DNA of 23,277 nt, taken from the IMG/VR virus record IMGVR_UViG_3300027861_000201, positions 1 through 23,277 of that record. One strand, written 5' to 3'. Shown in pieces: positions 6,052 through 12,633 of this stretch (its first letter is position 1; each line of letters opens with the position of its first letter). Position numbers and translations under genes: made by a program. Origin of the DNA: a virus. Below the pieces are notes generated by a model. It was not told the DNA's origin and did no database searches. It was given only the letters and a program-made list of their open reading frames with translations.

Positions 6052-6316
6052 AAACCTAGAAAATATGACACCAATTGAATTAGATAGTGATTACAAAAAA
6101 ACACCTGAACCAAGTTACTATTCAGGAAAGAAGTACGGTTACTCAGCAAGAAAAGTAGTAGAGGACTTCCAACCTGATAGCTACAACATAGGAACTGCAA
6201 TCAGTTATTTGTTAAGAGCAGGTAAAAAGGAAGGTAACCCTGCTGAACAAGATATACAGAAAGCAATTAATCACTTACACTTTGAATTAGATAGATTACA
6301 TAATGACGCTGTATAG
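6026..6316 (+). CDS. DUF3310 protein (96 aa)
   Basis: Residues about 28-92 carry the DUF3310 pattern: a Tyr-rich start (PEPSYYSGKKYGYSARKVVEDF), then NIGTAISYLLRAGKKEGNPAEQDIQKAINHLHFELDRL. The family is widespread in phages and includes T7 gp1.7, which has been reported to have nucleotide-kinase activity. Here a role in nucleotide metabolism near the DNA-modification cassette is possible. The frame starts at ATG 6026 and overlaps the previous gene by 26 bases. ATG 6065 (Met14) would avoid the overlap and keep the whole domain, so the start is uncertain. Confidence 0.7.
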   Translation: MTQNEKLIKNLENMTPIELDSDYKKTPEPSYYSGKKYGYSARKVVEDFQPDSYNIGTAISYLLRAGKKEGNPAEQDIQKAINHLHFELDRLHNDAV

Positions 6317-6536
6317 TTGCGAATGTGGAAATACAATGGAAATAGGAAAAGCTACAATAGTCCTAAGAGATAAGAAGTGGGTATGCAAAGAAGCTCAATG
6401 TAGTTGCGGTCTTTATATGGATAGCAAACCAACAGACGGAATGCCTAACTTAAAAAGAACTGAACCTACTCTAACTATGAAACGTGACAAGCTTTGGGAA
6501 GGAGCAACAGAAAAGATAAGAAGCAAGACCGAATAA
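6303..6536 (+). CDS. small zinc-ribbon protein (77 aa)
   Basis: The protein begins MTLYSCECG and continues with CKEAQCSCGLYM, giving a C-x-C-x(about 20)-C-x4-C-x-C zinc-ribbon spacing within 40 residues. The tail is charged and helical (MKRDKLWEGATEKIRSK). It overlaps the DUF3310 gene by 14 bases. I believe similar small proteins occur next to DUF3310 genes in flavobacterial phages, but no function is known to me. It is the last gene before the first late-promoter motif. Confidence 0.55.
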   Translation: MTLYSCECGNTMEIGKATIVLRDKKWVCKEAQCSCGLYMDSKPTDGMPNLKRTEPTLTMKRDKLWEGATEKIRSKTE

Positions 6537-6551
6537 AATAAATTAACAAAA

Positions 6552-6566
6552 ATTCTATTATATACT
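6552..6566 (+). promoter_or_regulatory. late-promoter motif, copy 1
   Basis: ATTCTATTATATACT directly abuts the ATG of the ParB-like gene at 6567. It shares TTCTATTATATA with four other intergenic copies and then diverges (ACT in place of ACAGA). An A-rich AAAATAAATT lies 19 bases upstream of its TCT. If TATTAT is the -10 element, transcription would start at or next to the ATG. Confidence 0.6.
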
Positions 6567-7127
6567 ATGAAACTAAAAATCAACGAATTAAAACCAAACG
6601 AAAGCAATCCTAGAATAATAAAGGAAGCTAAATTTAAAAAACTTGTAAAGTCAATTAAGGACTTTCCTGAAATGCTAGACCTAAGACCAATAATACTTGA
6701 CGAGAACAATGTTATCTTAGGTGGTAATATGAGATACAAAGCTTGTGTTGCAGCAGGGCTTAAAGAAGTGCCTGTTAAAATAGCTAAGGGCTTGACAGAA
6801 GAACAGAAAGAAGAATTTATAGTTAAAGATAATGTAGGCTTTGGTGAATGGGATTGGGATATTCTAGGAAACCAATGGGATAACGCAAAGCTAGGAGAAT
6901 GGGGTATGGATGTATGGCAACCTGAAGAAGCAGTAGACTACTCAGTATTAGAAGATTTAGATTTAGGCTCTACATTACAAGATAAAGAAGCTTCAGTAAA
7001 GAGAGCAATACAGATAGAGTTTGAACCTGAGCATTATGACGAAGCTGTATTACTGATAAACACAGCAAGAAAGGAAGGGAAGAATGTAGGTTTAATTGTT
7101 TTAAATGCTTTTAGAAACGATAAATGA
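6567..7127 (+). CDS. ParB/sulfiredoxin-fold protein of a DNA-modification cassette (186 aa)
   Basis: Residues 1-75 form a ParB N-terminal domain: KINELKPNESNPR, then LDLRPIILDENNVILGG, with GGNMRYKA at 52-59 (the GxxR nucleotide-binding loop) and a VPVKIA strand. KDNVGFGEWDWDIL follows, a segment common in phage ParB-like proteins. Such domains are often found beside DNA methyltransferases or base-modification enzymes, and some have nucleotide-binding or nuclease activity. This gene overlaps the glycosyltransferase by four bases and heads the late unit. It probably guides or supports the modification, by analogy with published TET/JBP neighbourhoods. It lacks the helix-turn-helix of chromosome-partition ParB, so partitioning is unlikely. 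Confidence 0.75.
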   Translation: MKLKINELKPNESNPRIIKEAKFKKLVKSIKDFPEMLDLRPIILDENNVILGGNMRYKACVAAGLKEVPVKIAKGLTEEQKEEFIVKDNVGFGEWDWDILGNQWDNAKLGEWGMDVWQPEEAVDYSVLEDLDLGSTLQDKEASVKRAIQIEFEPEHYDEAVLLINTARKEGKNVGLIVLNAFRNDK

Positions 7128-7864
7128 AAATAGCTATACCCTCATACAAAAGAGCTGAAACACTATGCAAAAAGACATTAAAGTATTTATTACAAGATTG
7201 TAAAATAGATTTGAAATGTATAACAATTTTTGTAGCAAATGAAGAAGAATACAAAGACTATAAAAAATCAGTCAATAAAGGATTAAAAATTGTAATAGGA
7301 AAAGAAACTTTAAAAGGTCAAAGAAATTTTATGGACTTTTATTATGAAGCAGGTGAAAAGGTTTTATTCTTTGATGATGATATTGAAGGTCTTTACATAA
7401 AGTCAGGAAATAAAACTAAATTATTTACAGACTTAGTTTCATTATACAAGATAGGGTTCAATGAATGTGTAAAACATAATACGGCTTTATTTGGAATATG
7501 TGCTGTCAATAATGGTTTTTATATGAATGGTAAAATAAGCACAAATCTTAAATACATAGTGGGCTGTTTCTATGGTCAAATAATTACACAGGACAGAACT
7601 TTGTCTGTTACCTTAGAGGATAAAGAAGATTTTGAAAGGACTATATTGTATTTTGATAAGTATAAAAAAGTAGTCAGATTAAATATGATAGCTCCAAAAA
7701 CTAATTATTATGATGAGGACGGGGGTATGCAAATTACTAGAACAGAAGACAGGGTTACTGCAAGTGCTTTGACGCTTATAAATAAATACCCTCAATACTG
7801 TTCACTAAACACTAAAAAGAAAAGCAGTCATACAGAAATTAAACTAAACTCACGAGCAAAATGA
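7124..7864 (+). CDS. TET-associated glycosyltransferase (TAGT)-like enzyme (246 aa)
   Basis: The sequence has a GT-A glycosyltransferase layout: IAIPSYKRAETL at the N-terminus, an IFVANEEEYKDY strand-helix, GQRNF at 65-69, and the metal and nucleotide-sugar binding cluster FFDDDIEGL with Asp84-86. A helical middle and a C-terminal DGGMQITRTEDRVTASAL block follow. This order matches the TAGT family that was described computationally beside phage TET/JBP dioxygenases and was proposed to add a sugar to oxidised bases. Four-base overlaps tie it to the ParB-like gene before and the dioxygenase after it. I infer transfer of a sugar to a hydroxymethylated base in phage DNA; sugar donor and base are unknown. 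Confidence 0.75.
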   Translation: MKIAIPSYKRAETLCKKTLKYLLQDCKIDLKCITIFVANEEEYKDYKKSVNKGLKIVIGKETLKGQRNFMDFYYEAGEKVLFFDDDIEGLYIKSGNKTKLFTDLVSLYKIGFNECVKHNTALFGICAVNNGFYMNGKISTNLKYIVGCFYGQIITQDRTLSVTLEDKEDFERTILYFDKYKKVVRLNMIAPKTNYYDEDGGMQITRTEDRVTASALTLINKYPQYCSLNTKKKSSHTEIKLNSRAK

Positions 7865-8670
7865 AAACAATTAAACTAAAACAAGTAGAACACAATATTA
7901 AGATAGGTAAAGACTGTCCTTACTATGAACCAAACATAAAAGAAGATTGCCTGTTAGAACTTGACGGAGAGATAGTAGGTTTTTATATTAAAGATGTGTC
8001 AAAGTATAGCGAAAGACTGAGTTTGTTATTAGCAGTTGCTGATAAAGAGTTCAGAGGTGATAATGTTCCAAAAAGTTTATTGGAACGTAGTGATGTTTTT
8101 GATAAAGTTTACAATCAAGGTATGACAAGAAAAGAAGCAAAGGCGACAGGAGTTGTTCAAATGAGTACTATACTCGGCTCTATACCACCTAAACCTCATA
8201 TGCGCAGACCTTATCCAAACATATCTTCAGTACACAGGGATAAGAAAGCACAAACATTTATAAAAGCAATGTGGGGAGCTTGTTTAGAAGCAGAACAAAT
8301 CATTAAAGAAATAACTCCTAAGATATACGAAAGACAACAAGAACTATTTGAAGATGTAAAAGATGAATGGAGATTTGGAACAATGTACACAAGTAGTATA
8401 TCTAACTTTAATATATCAGCACCATTCCACAGAGATACAGGAAACATTCAAGGAACAGTAAACACAATACTTACAAAAAGAAACAACGCTAAAGGTGGCT
8501 GCTTGAATGTGCCTGACTATAATCTAACCTTTGAACAAGCAGATAATTCAATGTTAGTTTACCCTGCTTGGAAGAACGTACACGGAGTAACACCAATAAA
8601 ACCAATAGCAGAAAATGGGTATAGAAATAGTTTAATCTTCTATCCATTGAAAGCATTTAAAGGAATATAA
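7861..8670 (+). CDS. TET/JBP-family 2-oxoglutarate/Fe(II) DNA dioxygenase (269 aa)
   Basis: The C-terminal half shows a complete double-stranded beta-helix dioxygenase core. FHRDTGN holds the iron ligands His190 and Asp192. It is followed by GTVNTILTKRNNAKGGCLNVPDY, a LVYPAWKNVHGVTPI strand with the distal ligand His241, and GYRNSL with Arg255 for 2-oxoglutarate. The run from about residue 176 to 255 follows the phage members of the TET/JBP family, which oxidise the methyl group of a base in DNA (5-methylcytosine for TET, thymine for JBP). The N-terminal 110 residues include KEFRGDNVPKSLLERS and are probably DNA-binding or structural. Co-transcription with the glycosyltransferase supports oxidation followed by glycosylation. 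Confidence 0.8.
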   Translation: MKTIKLKQVEHNIKIGKDCPYYEPNIKEDCLLELDGEIVGFYIKDVSKYSERLSLLLAVADKEFRGDNVPKSLLERSDVFDKVYNQGMTRKEAKATGVVQMSTILGSIPPKPHMRRPYPNISSVHRDKKAQTFIKAMWGACLEAEQIIKEITPKIYERQQELFEDVKDEWRFGTMYTSSISNFNISAPFHRDTGNIQGTVNTILTKRNNAKGGCLNVPDYNLTFEQADNSMLVYPAWKNVHGVTPIKPIAENGYRNSLIFYPLKAFKGI

Positions 8671-8671
8671 T

Positions 8672-9031
8672 ATGGACGAAAGTAGACACATAAAAAAGGA
8701 AAGTATCTTGAAAGCTTTGGAAAAGAGTTTAGGAGTTGTAACAGTTGCGTGTAAGTCAGCAGATGTTCCACGTTCAACATACTATAAATGGCTAAATGAA
8801 GATGAGGAATTTGCTAAACAAGTTCAGGACATTGAAAACATTGCACTAGACTTTGGTGAAAGCCAATTACATAAACAGATAGGAGACGGCTCAACATCAG
8901 CTACAATCTTTTTTTTAAAGACAAAAGGAAAGCGTAGGGGATATGTAGAGAAGTCAGAGTTAGATATAACTTCAGGTGATAAGGTTATCAATATGCCTAT
9001 AATAACATTCGTAGAAACTGATACTGAATAA
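8672..9031 (+). CDS. terS: terminase small subunit (119 aa)
   Basis: The N-terminal half is a helix-turn-helix: ILKALEKSLGVVTVACKSADVPRSTYYKWLNEDEEFAKQV, the usual DNA-binding form in small terminase subunits. An oligomerisation-like helix (ALDFGESQLHKQI) follows, then ATIFFLKTKGKRRGY, a strongly characteristic ending segment of this family. The gene begins two bases after the dioxygenase stop and overlaps the large subunit. Its role is to recognise phage DNA and hand it to the packaging motor. Being in one transcription unit with the modification genes means modified DNA and packaging proteins would be made at the same time. Confidence 0.8.
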   Translation: MDESRHIKKESILKALEKSLGVVTVACKSADVPRSTYYKWLNEDEEFAKQVQDIENIALDFGESQLHKQIGDGSTSATIFFLKTKGKRRGYVEKSELDITSGDKVINMPIITFVETDTE

Positions 9032-10220
9032 GAAATACAATCCATTATTTAATTCTGATGCTAGATACTTTATAATAACAGGTGGTAGGGGTTCAGGAAA
9101 GTCTTTTGCTGTAACAGTCTTTTTGACTTTACTGACTATGACTAAAGGGATAAGAATACTCTTTACTCGTTTCACAATGACCTCAGCTCATTTGTCAATT
9201 ATTCCTGAGTTCTTAGAAAAGATAGGACTTCTAGGGTTTGATGAAGTGTTTAGCATTAATAAAAAAGAAGTAGTCAATACAAAGAATAATTCAGATATAT
9301 TATTTAGAGGTATCAGAACCTCAGCAGGTAACCAAACAGCAAGTCTAAAATCTTTACAAGGAATAAGCACTTGGGTATTAGATGAAGCTGAAGAATTAGT
9401 TGATGAGAATATATTTGATACTATTGATTTAAGTATTAGAGAAAAAGGAATACATAATAGAGTTATACTTATACTGAACCCTGTTACAAAAGAACATTGG
9501 ATATACAAAAGGTTCTTTGAGGACAAAGGCGTAGAGGGTGGTTTTAACGGCTTTAAAGACAATGTATGCTATATACACACCAACTACCAAGACAATAAAG
9601 AAAACCTCTCACAGAGCTTCCTAGAGCGTATTAAGAGCATAAAGCACAGAAACTTTAAAAAGTATCAACACAAAATCTTAGGGGGGTGGTTAGACAAAGC
9701 AGAAGGAGTAGTCTTTGAGAATTGGAGTATAGGAGAATTTAATCCTGACGGACTTCAGACTTCTTGTGGAATGGACTTTGGCTTTAGTGTTGACCCTGAT
9801 AGTCTGACAGAAGTAGCTATTGATAAAAGGAAGCGTAAGATATATTTAAAAGAACATATCTACAAGAATGGTATAAAGTCAAATGAATTAGCTAAAATCA
9901 TATTAGACAAAGTAGATAACAAACTTATAATTGCTGATAGTGCAGAGCCAAGACTAATAGCAGACCTTAGACATTTAGGAGTAAACATCAAACCTGTTAA
10001 AAAAGGAACTATTGAAAGTGGAATTACTCGTATGCAAGACTATGAACTTGTTATAACTCCTGAAAGCACTAACATAGCTAAAGAGCTAAACAATTATATA
10101 TATGCTGACAAAGGCTCAAAACTTTATGTAGATAACTACAATCACGCAATTGACGGTATAAGGTATAATGTAATTTACCACCTAGACAACCCTAACGCAG
10201 GGAAGTATTACGTACAGTAA
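9024..10220 (+). CDS. terL: terminase large subunit, probable CTG start (398 aa)
   Basis: The frame contains the packaging ATPase Walker A GGRGSGKS (residues 20-27 from CTG 9024), Walker B WVLDEAEE (Asp120, Glu121), and the RNase H-like nuclease acids in CGMDFGFSVD (Asp251), IIADSAEP (Asp305) and NYNHAIDGIRY (Asp377). No ATG, GTG or TTG occurs in frame between the stop at 9012-9014 and the Walker A motif; TTG 9123 would delete the ATPase site. CTG 9024, overlapping the small-subunit stop (CTGAATAA), gives an N-terminus NKKYNPLFNSDARYFIITGG that looks natural. ATA 9021 is another possibility. Confidence 0.85.
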   Translation: MNKKYNPLFNSDARYFIITGGRGSGKSFAVTVFLTLLTMTKGIRILFTRFTMTSAHLSIIPEFLEKIGLLGFDEVFSINKKEVVNTKNNSDILFRGIRTSAGNQTASLKSLQGISTWVLDEAEELVDENIFDTIDLSIREKGIHNRVILILNPVTKEHWIYKRFFEDKGVEGGFNGFKDNVCYIHTNYQDNKENLSQSFLERIKSIKHRNFKKYQHKILGGWLDKAEGVVFENWSIGEFNPDGLQTSCGMDFGFSVDPDSLTEVAIDKRKRKIYLKEHIYKNGIKSNELAKIILDKVDNKLIIADSAEPRLIADLRHLGVNIKPVKKGTIESGITRMQDYELVITPESTNIAKELNNYIYADKGSKLYVDNYNHAIDGIRYNVIYHLDNPNAGKYYVQ

Positions 10221-10252
10221 ACTAAAAACAACAAATTTCTATTATATAACAG
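10219..10252 (+). promoter_or_regulatory. late-promoter motif, copy 2
   Basis: TTTCTATTATATAACAG at 10236-10252 ends exactly at the ATG of the tail chaperone gene (10253). It is identical to copies 4 and 5 over TTCTATTATATAACAGA. An A-rich stretch covers the 19 bases upstream. The position implies a very short or absent leader on the tail-module messenger. Confidence 0.65.
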
Positions 10253-10852
10253 ATGAAAGTAAAAGTTAAAAAAGAAGGAAAAGTAAAAGAGTTCAAATTG
10301 ATTAATAGTTGGGAAGAAGTAACTCTTGAAAAGTGGTTGCAACTTATTGATTTTGAAACAGGTACAAAGACTGAAGAAGCAACTGAAACAATAGCAGCAC
10401 TGTCTAATATTCCTAAGCAGTTAGTTAAGGAATTAGCTTTATCAGATGTAGCAGTTGTAATGAGTAGGATATCAGAGCTACAACAAGAGCAAGATACAAA
10501 GCTAAAAAGGATTATTGAAATAGATGGTATTGAGTACGGCTTTCATCCTGATTTGGATAGTATAACATTAGGTGAGTATGCAGACTTGGAAACTTTTATT
10601 AAGAACGGAATTGAAAAGAATTTACCTGAAATAATGGCTGTTCTTTACAGACCGATAAAAGAAAAGAAGAATGACATTTATATTATTAACTCTTATGATG
10701 GAGATATTCGGCTCAGGACGGAAGAAATGAAAAAGATGTCAGCTCAACAAGTGCAAAGTGCATTGGTTTTTTTTTACACTTTAGGGAAAGAATTATCAGA
10801 GATTTTGCCATTGTATTTGATGGAGCAGCTGAAGGAAATGAAGACGCAATAG
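10253..10852 (+). CDS. tail assembly chaperone, short form (199 aa)
   Basis: The protein is mostly helical with a segment IIEIDGIEYGFHPDLDSITLGEYADLETFI that resembles tail-assembly proteins of flavobacterial phages. The decisive evidence is genetic layout: near the 3' end the gene crosses nine T residues (10767-10775), and the -1 frame then stays open for 83 codons beyond. That is the classic gpG/gpGT organisation, in which a minor frameshifted product carries an extra domain that loads tail-tube subunits onto the tape measure. This short form ends at TAG 10850-10852 with a helical tail ELSEILPLYLMEQLKEMK. It is the first gene of the tail unit. Confidence 0.65.
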   Translation: MKVKVKKEGKVKEFKLINSWEEVTLEKWLQLIDFETGTKTEEATETIAALSNIPKQLVKELALSDVAVVMSRISELQQEQDTKLKRIIEIDGIEYGFHPDLDSITLGEYADLETFIKNGIEKNLPEIMAVLYRPIKEKKNDIYIINSYDGDIRLRTEEMKKMSAQQVQSALVFFYTLGKELSEILPLYLMEQLKEMKTQ

Positions 10853-11025
10853 CTACAGAAAGCTTTGCCGAGAAGTGGGGTTGGTTCGGTGTAATGTATA
10901 GATTGACAAATGGTGAGATAGTAAACTTAGAAAGAATAACGAATTTAGGATTGTTAGAGTGCTTGACTTGGTTAAGTTATGAAACAGACTTAAACTCACA
11001 AAACAAAGTAAAAAGAAATGGTTAA
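10253..11025 (+). CDS. tail assembly chaperone, -1 frameshift long form (about 257 aa)
   Basis: If ribosomes slip back one base on the T-run at 10767-10775, they read HFRERIIRDFAIVFDGAAEG and continue through a good protein sequence (SFAEKWGWFGVMYRLTNGE, NLGLLECLTWLSYETDLN) to TAA at 11023-11025. The -1 region has no start codon of its own before its conserved-looking core, and without slippage the 165 bases after 10852 would be the largest gene gap in the window. The tail of the -1 frame overlaps the next ATG (11018). The alternative is a T-run length error in the sequence, in which case one continuous 257-residue gene exists. Confidence 0.7.
10767..10776 (+). promoter_or_regulatory. slippery site for -1 frameshift (T9-A)
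   Basis: Frame 0 reads GTT TTT TTT TAC. Nine consecutive T residues allow both tRNAs to re-pair after a one-base backward slip, and the -1 frame continues with TTA CAC. No strong hairpin is obvious just downstream. Homopolymer sites in tail chaperone genes often work without one. Confidence 0.6.
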
Positions 11026-11563
11026 TAATAAGACATATAATAATGTAGTAAACACTTTACTAAGACTTGGTGAGTATCACGAACAGATAAGCACTACTTC
11101 AGTAGGTGATGTGTACGACCTCAATCTTGAAAAGATGGAGAAGTTTCCAATAATGCACATAAACCCTACATCAGTAAACACAGGTGATAGTCAATTGACT
11201 TACAACTTTCAAGTCTTTGTAATGGATATGGTATCTGAAAAGTCAGATTGGCAAACTAAACAGCACGAGCTTTTAACTAAGTTAGTAAACACAGAGAATA
11301 ACGAACAGGAAGTATTCAATCAGACACTAGCTATTTGTACAGATATTATAGGAATGTTAAGACACAGCTCTAGACAATCTATAAACGGAGTTGATGATAT
11401 TAACCAACCTATCTACTTTACACAAGACCAATTTACAATAGAACCTTTTCAGGAAAGGTTTGATAACTTATGCTGTGGATATGTATTTAATATAGGCGTA
11501 TTAGTTCAGAACGATTTTCAGACTTGTAATATTCCTGTAGGAACTAGGGGTGCAGGGTATTAA
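11018..11563 (+). CDS. putative tail-completion / tail terminator-like protein (181 aa)
   Basis: The sequence begins MVNNKTYNNVVNTLLRLGEYHEQIST and continues with FPIMHINPTSVNTGDSQLTYNFQVFVMDMVS. This resembles a group of flavobacterial phage proteins of about this size that sit among tail genes and have the helix-plus-beta layout of tail terminators. It starts 8 bases before the end of the chaperone -1 frame. Tail terminators cap the tail tube and join it to the head. The fold assignment is by pattern and location only, and it could be another head-tail connector. Confidence 0.5.
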   Translation: MVNNKTYNNVVNTLLRLGEYHEQISTTSVGDVYDLNLEKMEKFPIMHINPTSVNTGDSQLTYNFQVFVMDMVSEKSDWQTKQHELLTKLVNTENNEQEVFNQTLAICTDIIGMLRHSSRQSINGVDDINQPIYFTQDQFTIEPFQERFDNLCCGYVFNIGVLVQNDFQTCNIPVGTRGAGY

Positions 11564-11637
11564 TGTTTAAGTTTAGGATAGGAAGACTAATAGTTCAAAT
11601 AGGATGGAAGAAATTTAAAATAACAATAAAATTATAA
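11563..11637 (+). CDS. possible 24-residue basic microprotein
   Basis: ATG 11563 overlaps the previous stop by one base (TAATG) and the frame closes at TAA 11635-11637, one base before the next ATG. The peptide (MFKFRIGRLIVQIGWKKFKI and four more residues) alternates basic and hydrophobic residues. The fit between two genes suggests a real gene or the remnant of one. Chance cannot be excluded at this length. Confidence 0.3.
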   Translation: MFKFRIGRLIVQIGWKKFKITIKL

Positions 11638-11638
11638 A

Positions 11639-12088
11639 ATGGCAGATTTAACAACAACAATCACAGAAAATGTAGTATTGAACGGCTCAGTAAGAGGTTC
11701 TTTAAACACAATAACTACAGCAAATATAGTAGATGTATTTGAAAGAATATTAACTTGTACTCAAGGTCAGACTACAACAGTAGCAGTATTTAATTCAACT
11801 CCTTATGGTGCAGATGGTGCTTTAGATGTAGAGAATTGTAAATATTTTAGAGTAACTAATTTGAGTGAAGACCAAGATATGAAAGTTGCTTTTGTAACAG
11901 CAGCTACAAACTATCAAGTAACTGTAAGAGCAGGTGGTTCTCATATCTTATTCCAAGCTGAAGAAGCATTGATAGGTGAAGAAGACGCAAGTCCTGCATT
12001 CCCTACATTAGAAGACTTAGTAACTGTAGAGGTAAAACCTTCAGCAACAACTGATGTTCAAGTAGAAGTATTTGCAGCACTAGTGTAA
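11639..12088 (+). CDS. putative virion structural protein (149 aa)
   Basis: The protein is beta-rich with many Thr, Val and Ala residues (ADLTTTITENVVLNGSVRGSLNTITTANIVDVFERI), followed by a segment KYFRVTNLSEDQDMKVAFVTAATNYQVTVRAGGSHILF that looks like a beta-sandwich. Similar proteins appear among structural genes of marine phages in my memory, without an assigned role. The stop overlaps the next start by one base (TAATG). It may be a decoration, neck or minor tail protein; the position between tail-completion-like genes favours neck or tail. Confidence 0.55.
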   Translation: MADLTTTITENVVLNGSVRGSLNTITTANIVDVFERILTCTQGQTTTVAVFNSTPYGADGALDVENCKYFRVTNLSEDQDMKVAFVTAATNYQVTVRAGGSHILFQAEEALIGEEDASPAFPTLEDLVTVEVKPSATTDVQVEVFAALV

Positions 12089-12633
12089 TGAAGTTAGACG
12101 CTCTTGAAAGATACCTCAATAGCTTTGGTAAACAAGTAGTAAACAGAGCAAAAGGAAACTTACAGAAATCTAAAGGGGGTGATACTGCTTTAGAAAAATC
12201 TATTACATTTACTGTGATAGAGGACAAAGGGGTTTTAAGTGTAAAGTTTAAGATGGCTGCTTATGGTAAGTTTGTAGATAAGGGAGTTTCAGGAACAGAA
12301 AAAGAAAGAAGTTTTAAAGATTACAAAGGCAAAACTCTTAAAAGTCCTTTTGCTTATAAAAAATCTAAAGGACATTCACAGCCACCTACTAAGGCACTTG
12401 ATAAGTGGATAGTAAAAAAAGGGATAGCACCAAGAGATAAAGAAGGAAAGTTTATGTCTAGAAAAAGTATAAAGTTTTTAATTGCTAGAAGCATTGGTAA
12501 AAAAGGAATACAGGGGATAAGCTTCTTTCAAAAACCTTTGATGTTAGGAATGCAACAATTTAGCGGTAATTTTGGAGCAGCAATAAAAGAAAGTATATTA
12601 GACAGTTTAAAACAACAAAAAATAATTAGCTAA
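12088..12633 (+). CDS. HK97 gp10-like neck/tail completion protein (181 aa)
   Basis: A basic N-terminal helix (LERYLNSFGKQVVNRAKGNLQKSKGG) leads into KMAAYGKFVDKGVSGTEK, the kind of Tyr-x2-Phe-Val-x2-Gly loop that marks HK97 gp10-type proteins. A Lys-rich middle and a helical C-terminus follow. HK97 gp10-like proteins act at the head-tail joint or in tail completion. The N-terminus overlaps the preceding gene by one base, and the next gene starts immediately after its stop. Confidence 0.5.
   Translation: MKLDALERYLNSFGKQVVNRAKGNLQKSKGGDTALEKSITFTVIEDKGVLSVKFKMAAYGKFVDKGVSGTEKERSFKDYKGKTLKSPFAYKKSKGHSQPPTKALDKWIVKKGIAPRDKEGKFMSRKSIKFLIARSIGKKGIQGISFFQKPLMLGMQQFSGNFGAAIKESILDSLKQQKIIS

Noticed and set aside
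6567-7127. ParB-like gene as a plasmid-type partition system
   Set aside because: No ParA, no helix-turn-helix domain and no parS-like repeats; the neighbours are DNA-modification enzymes.
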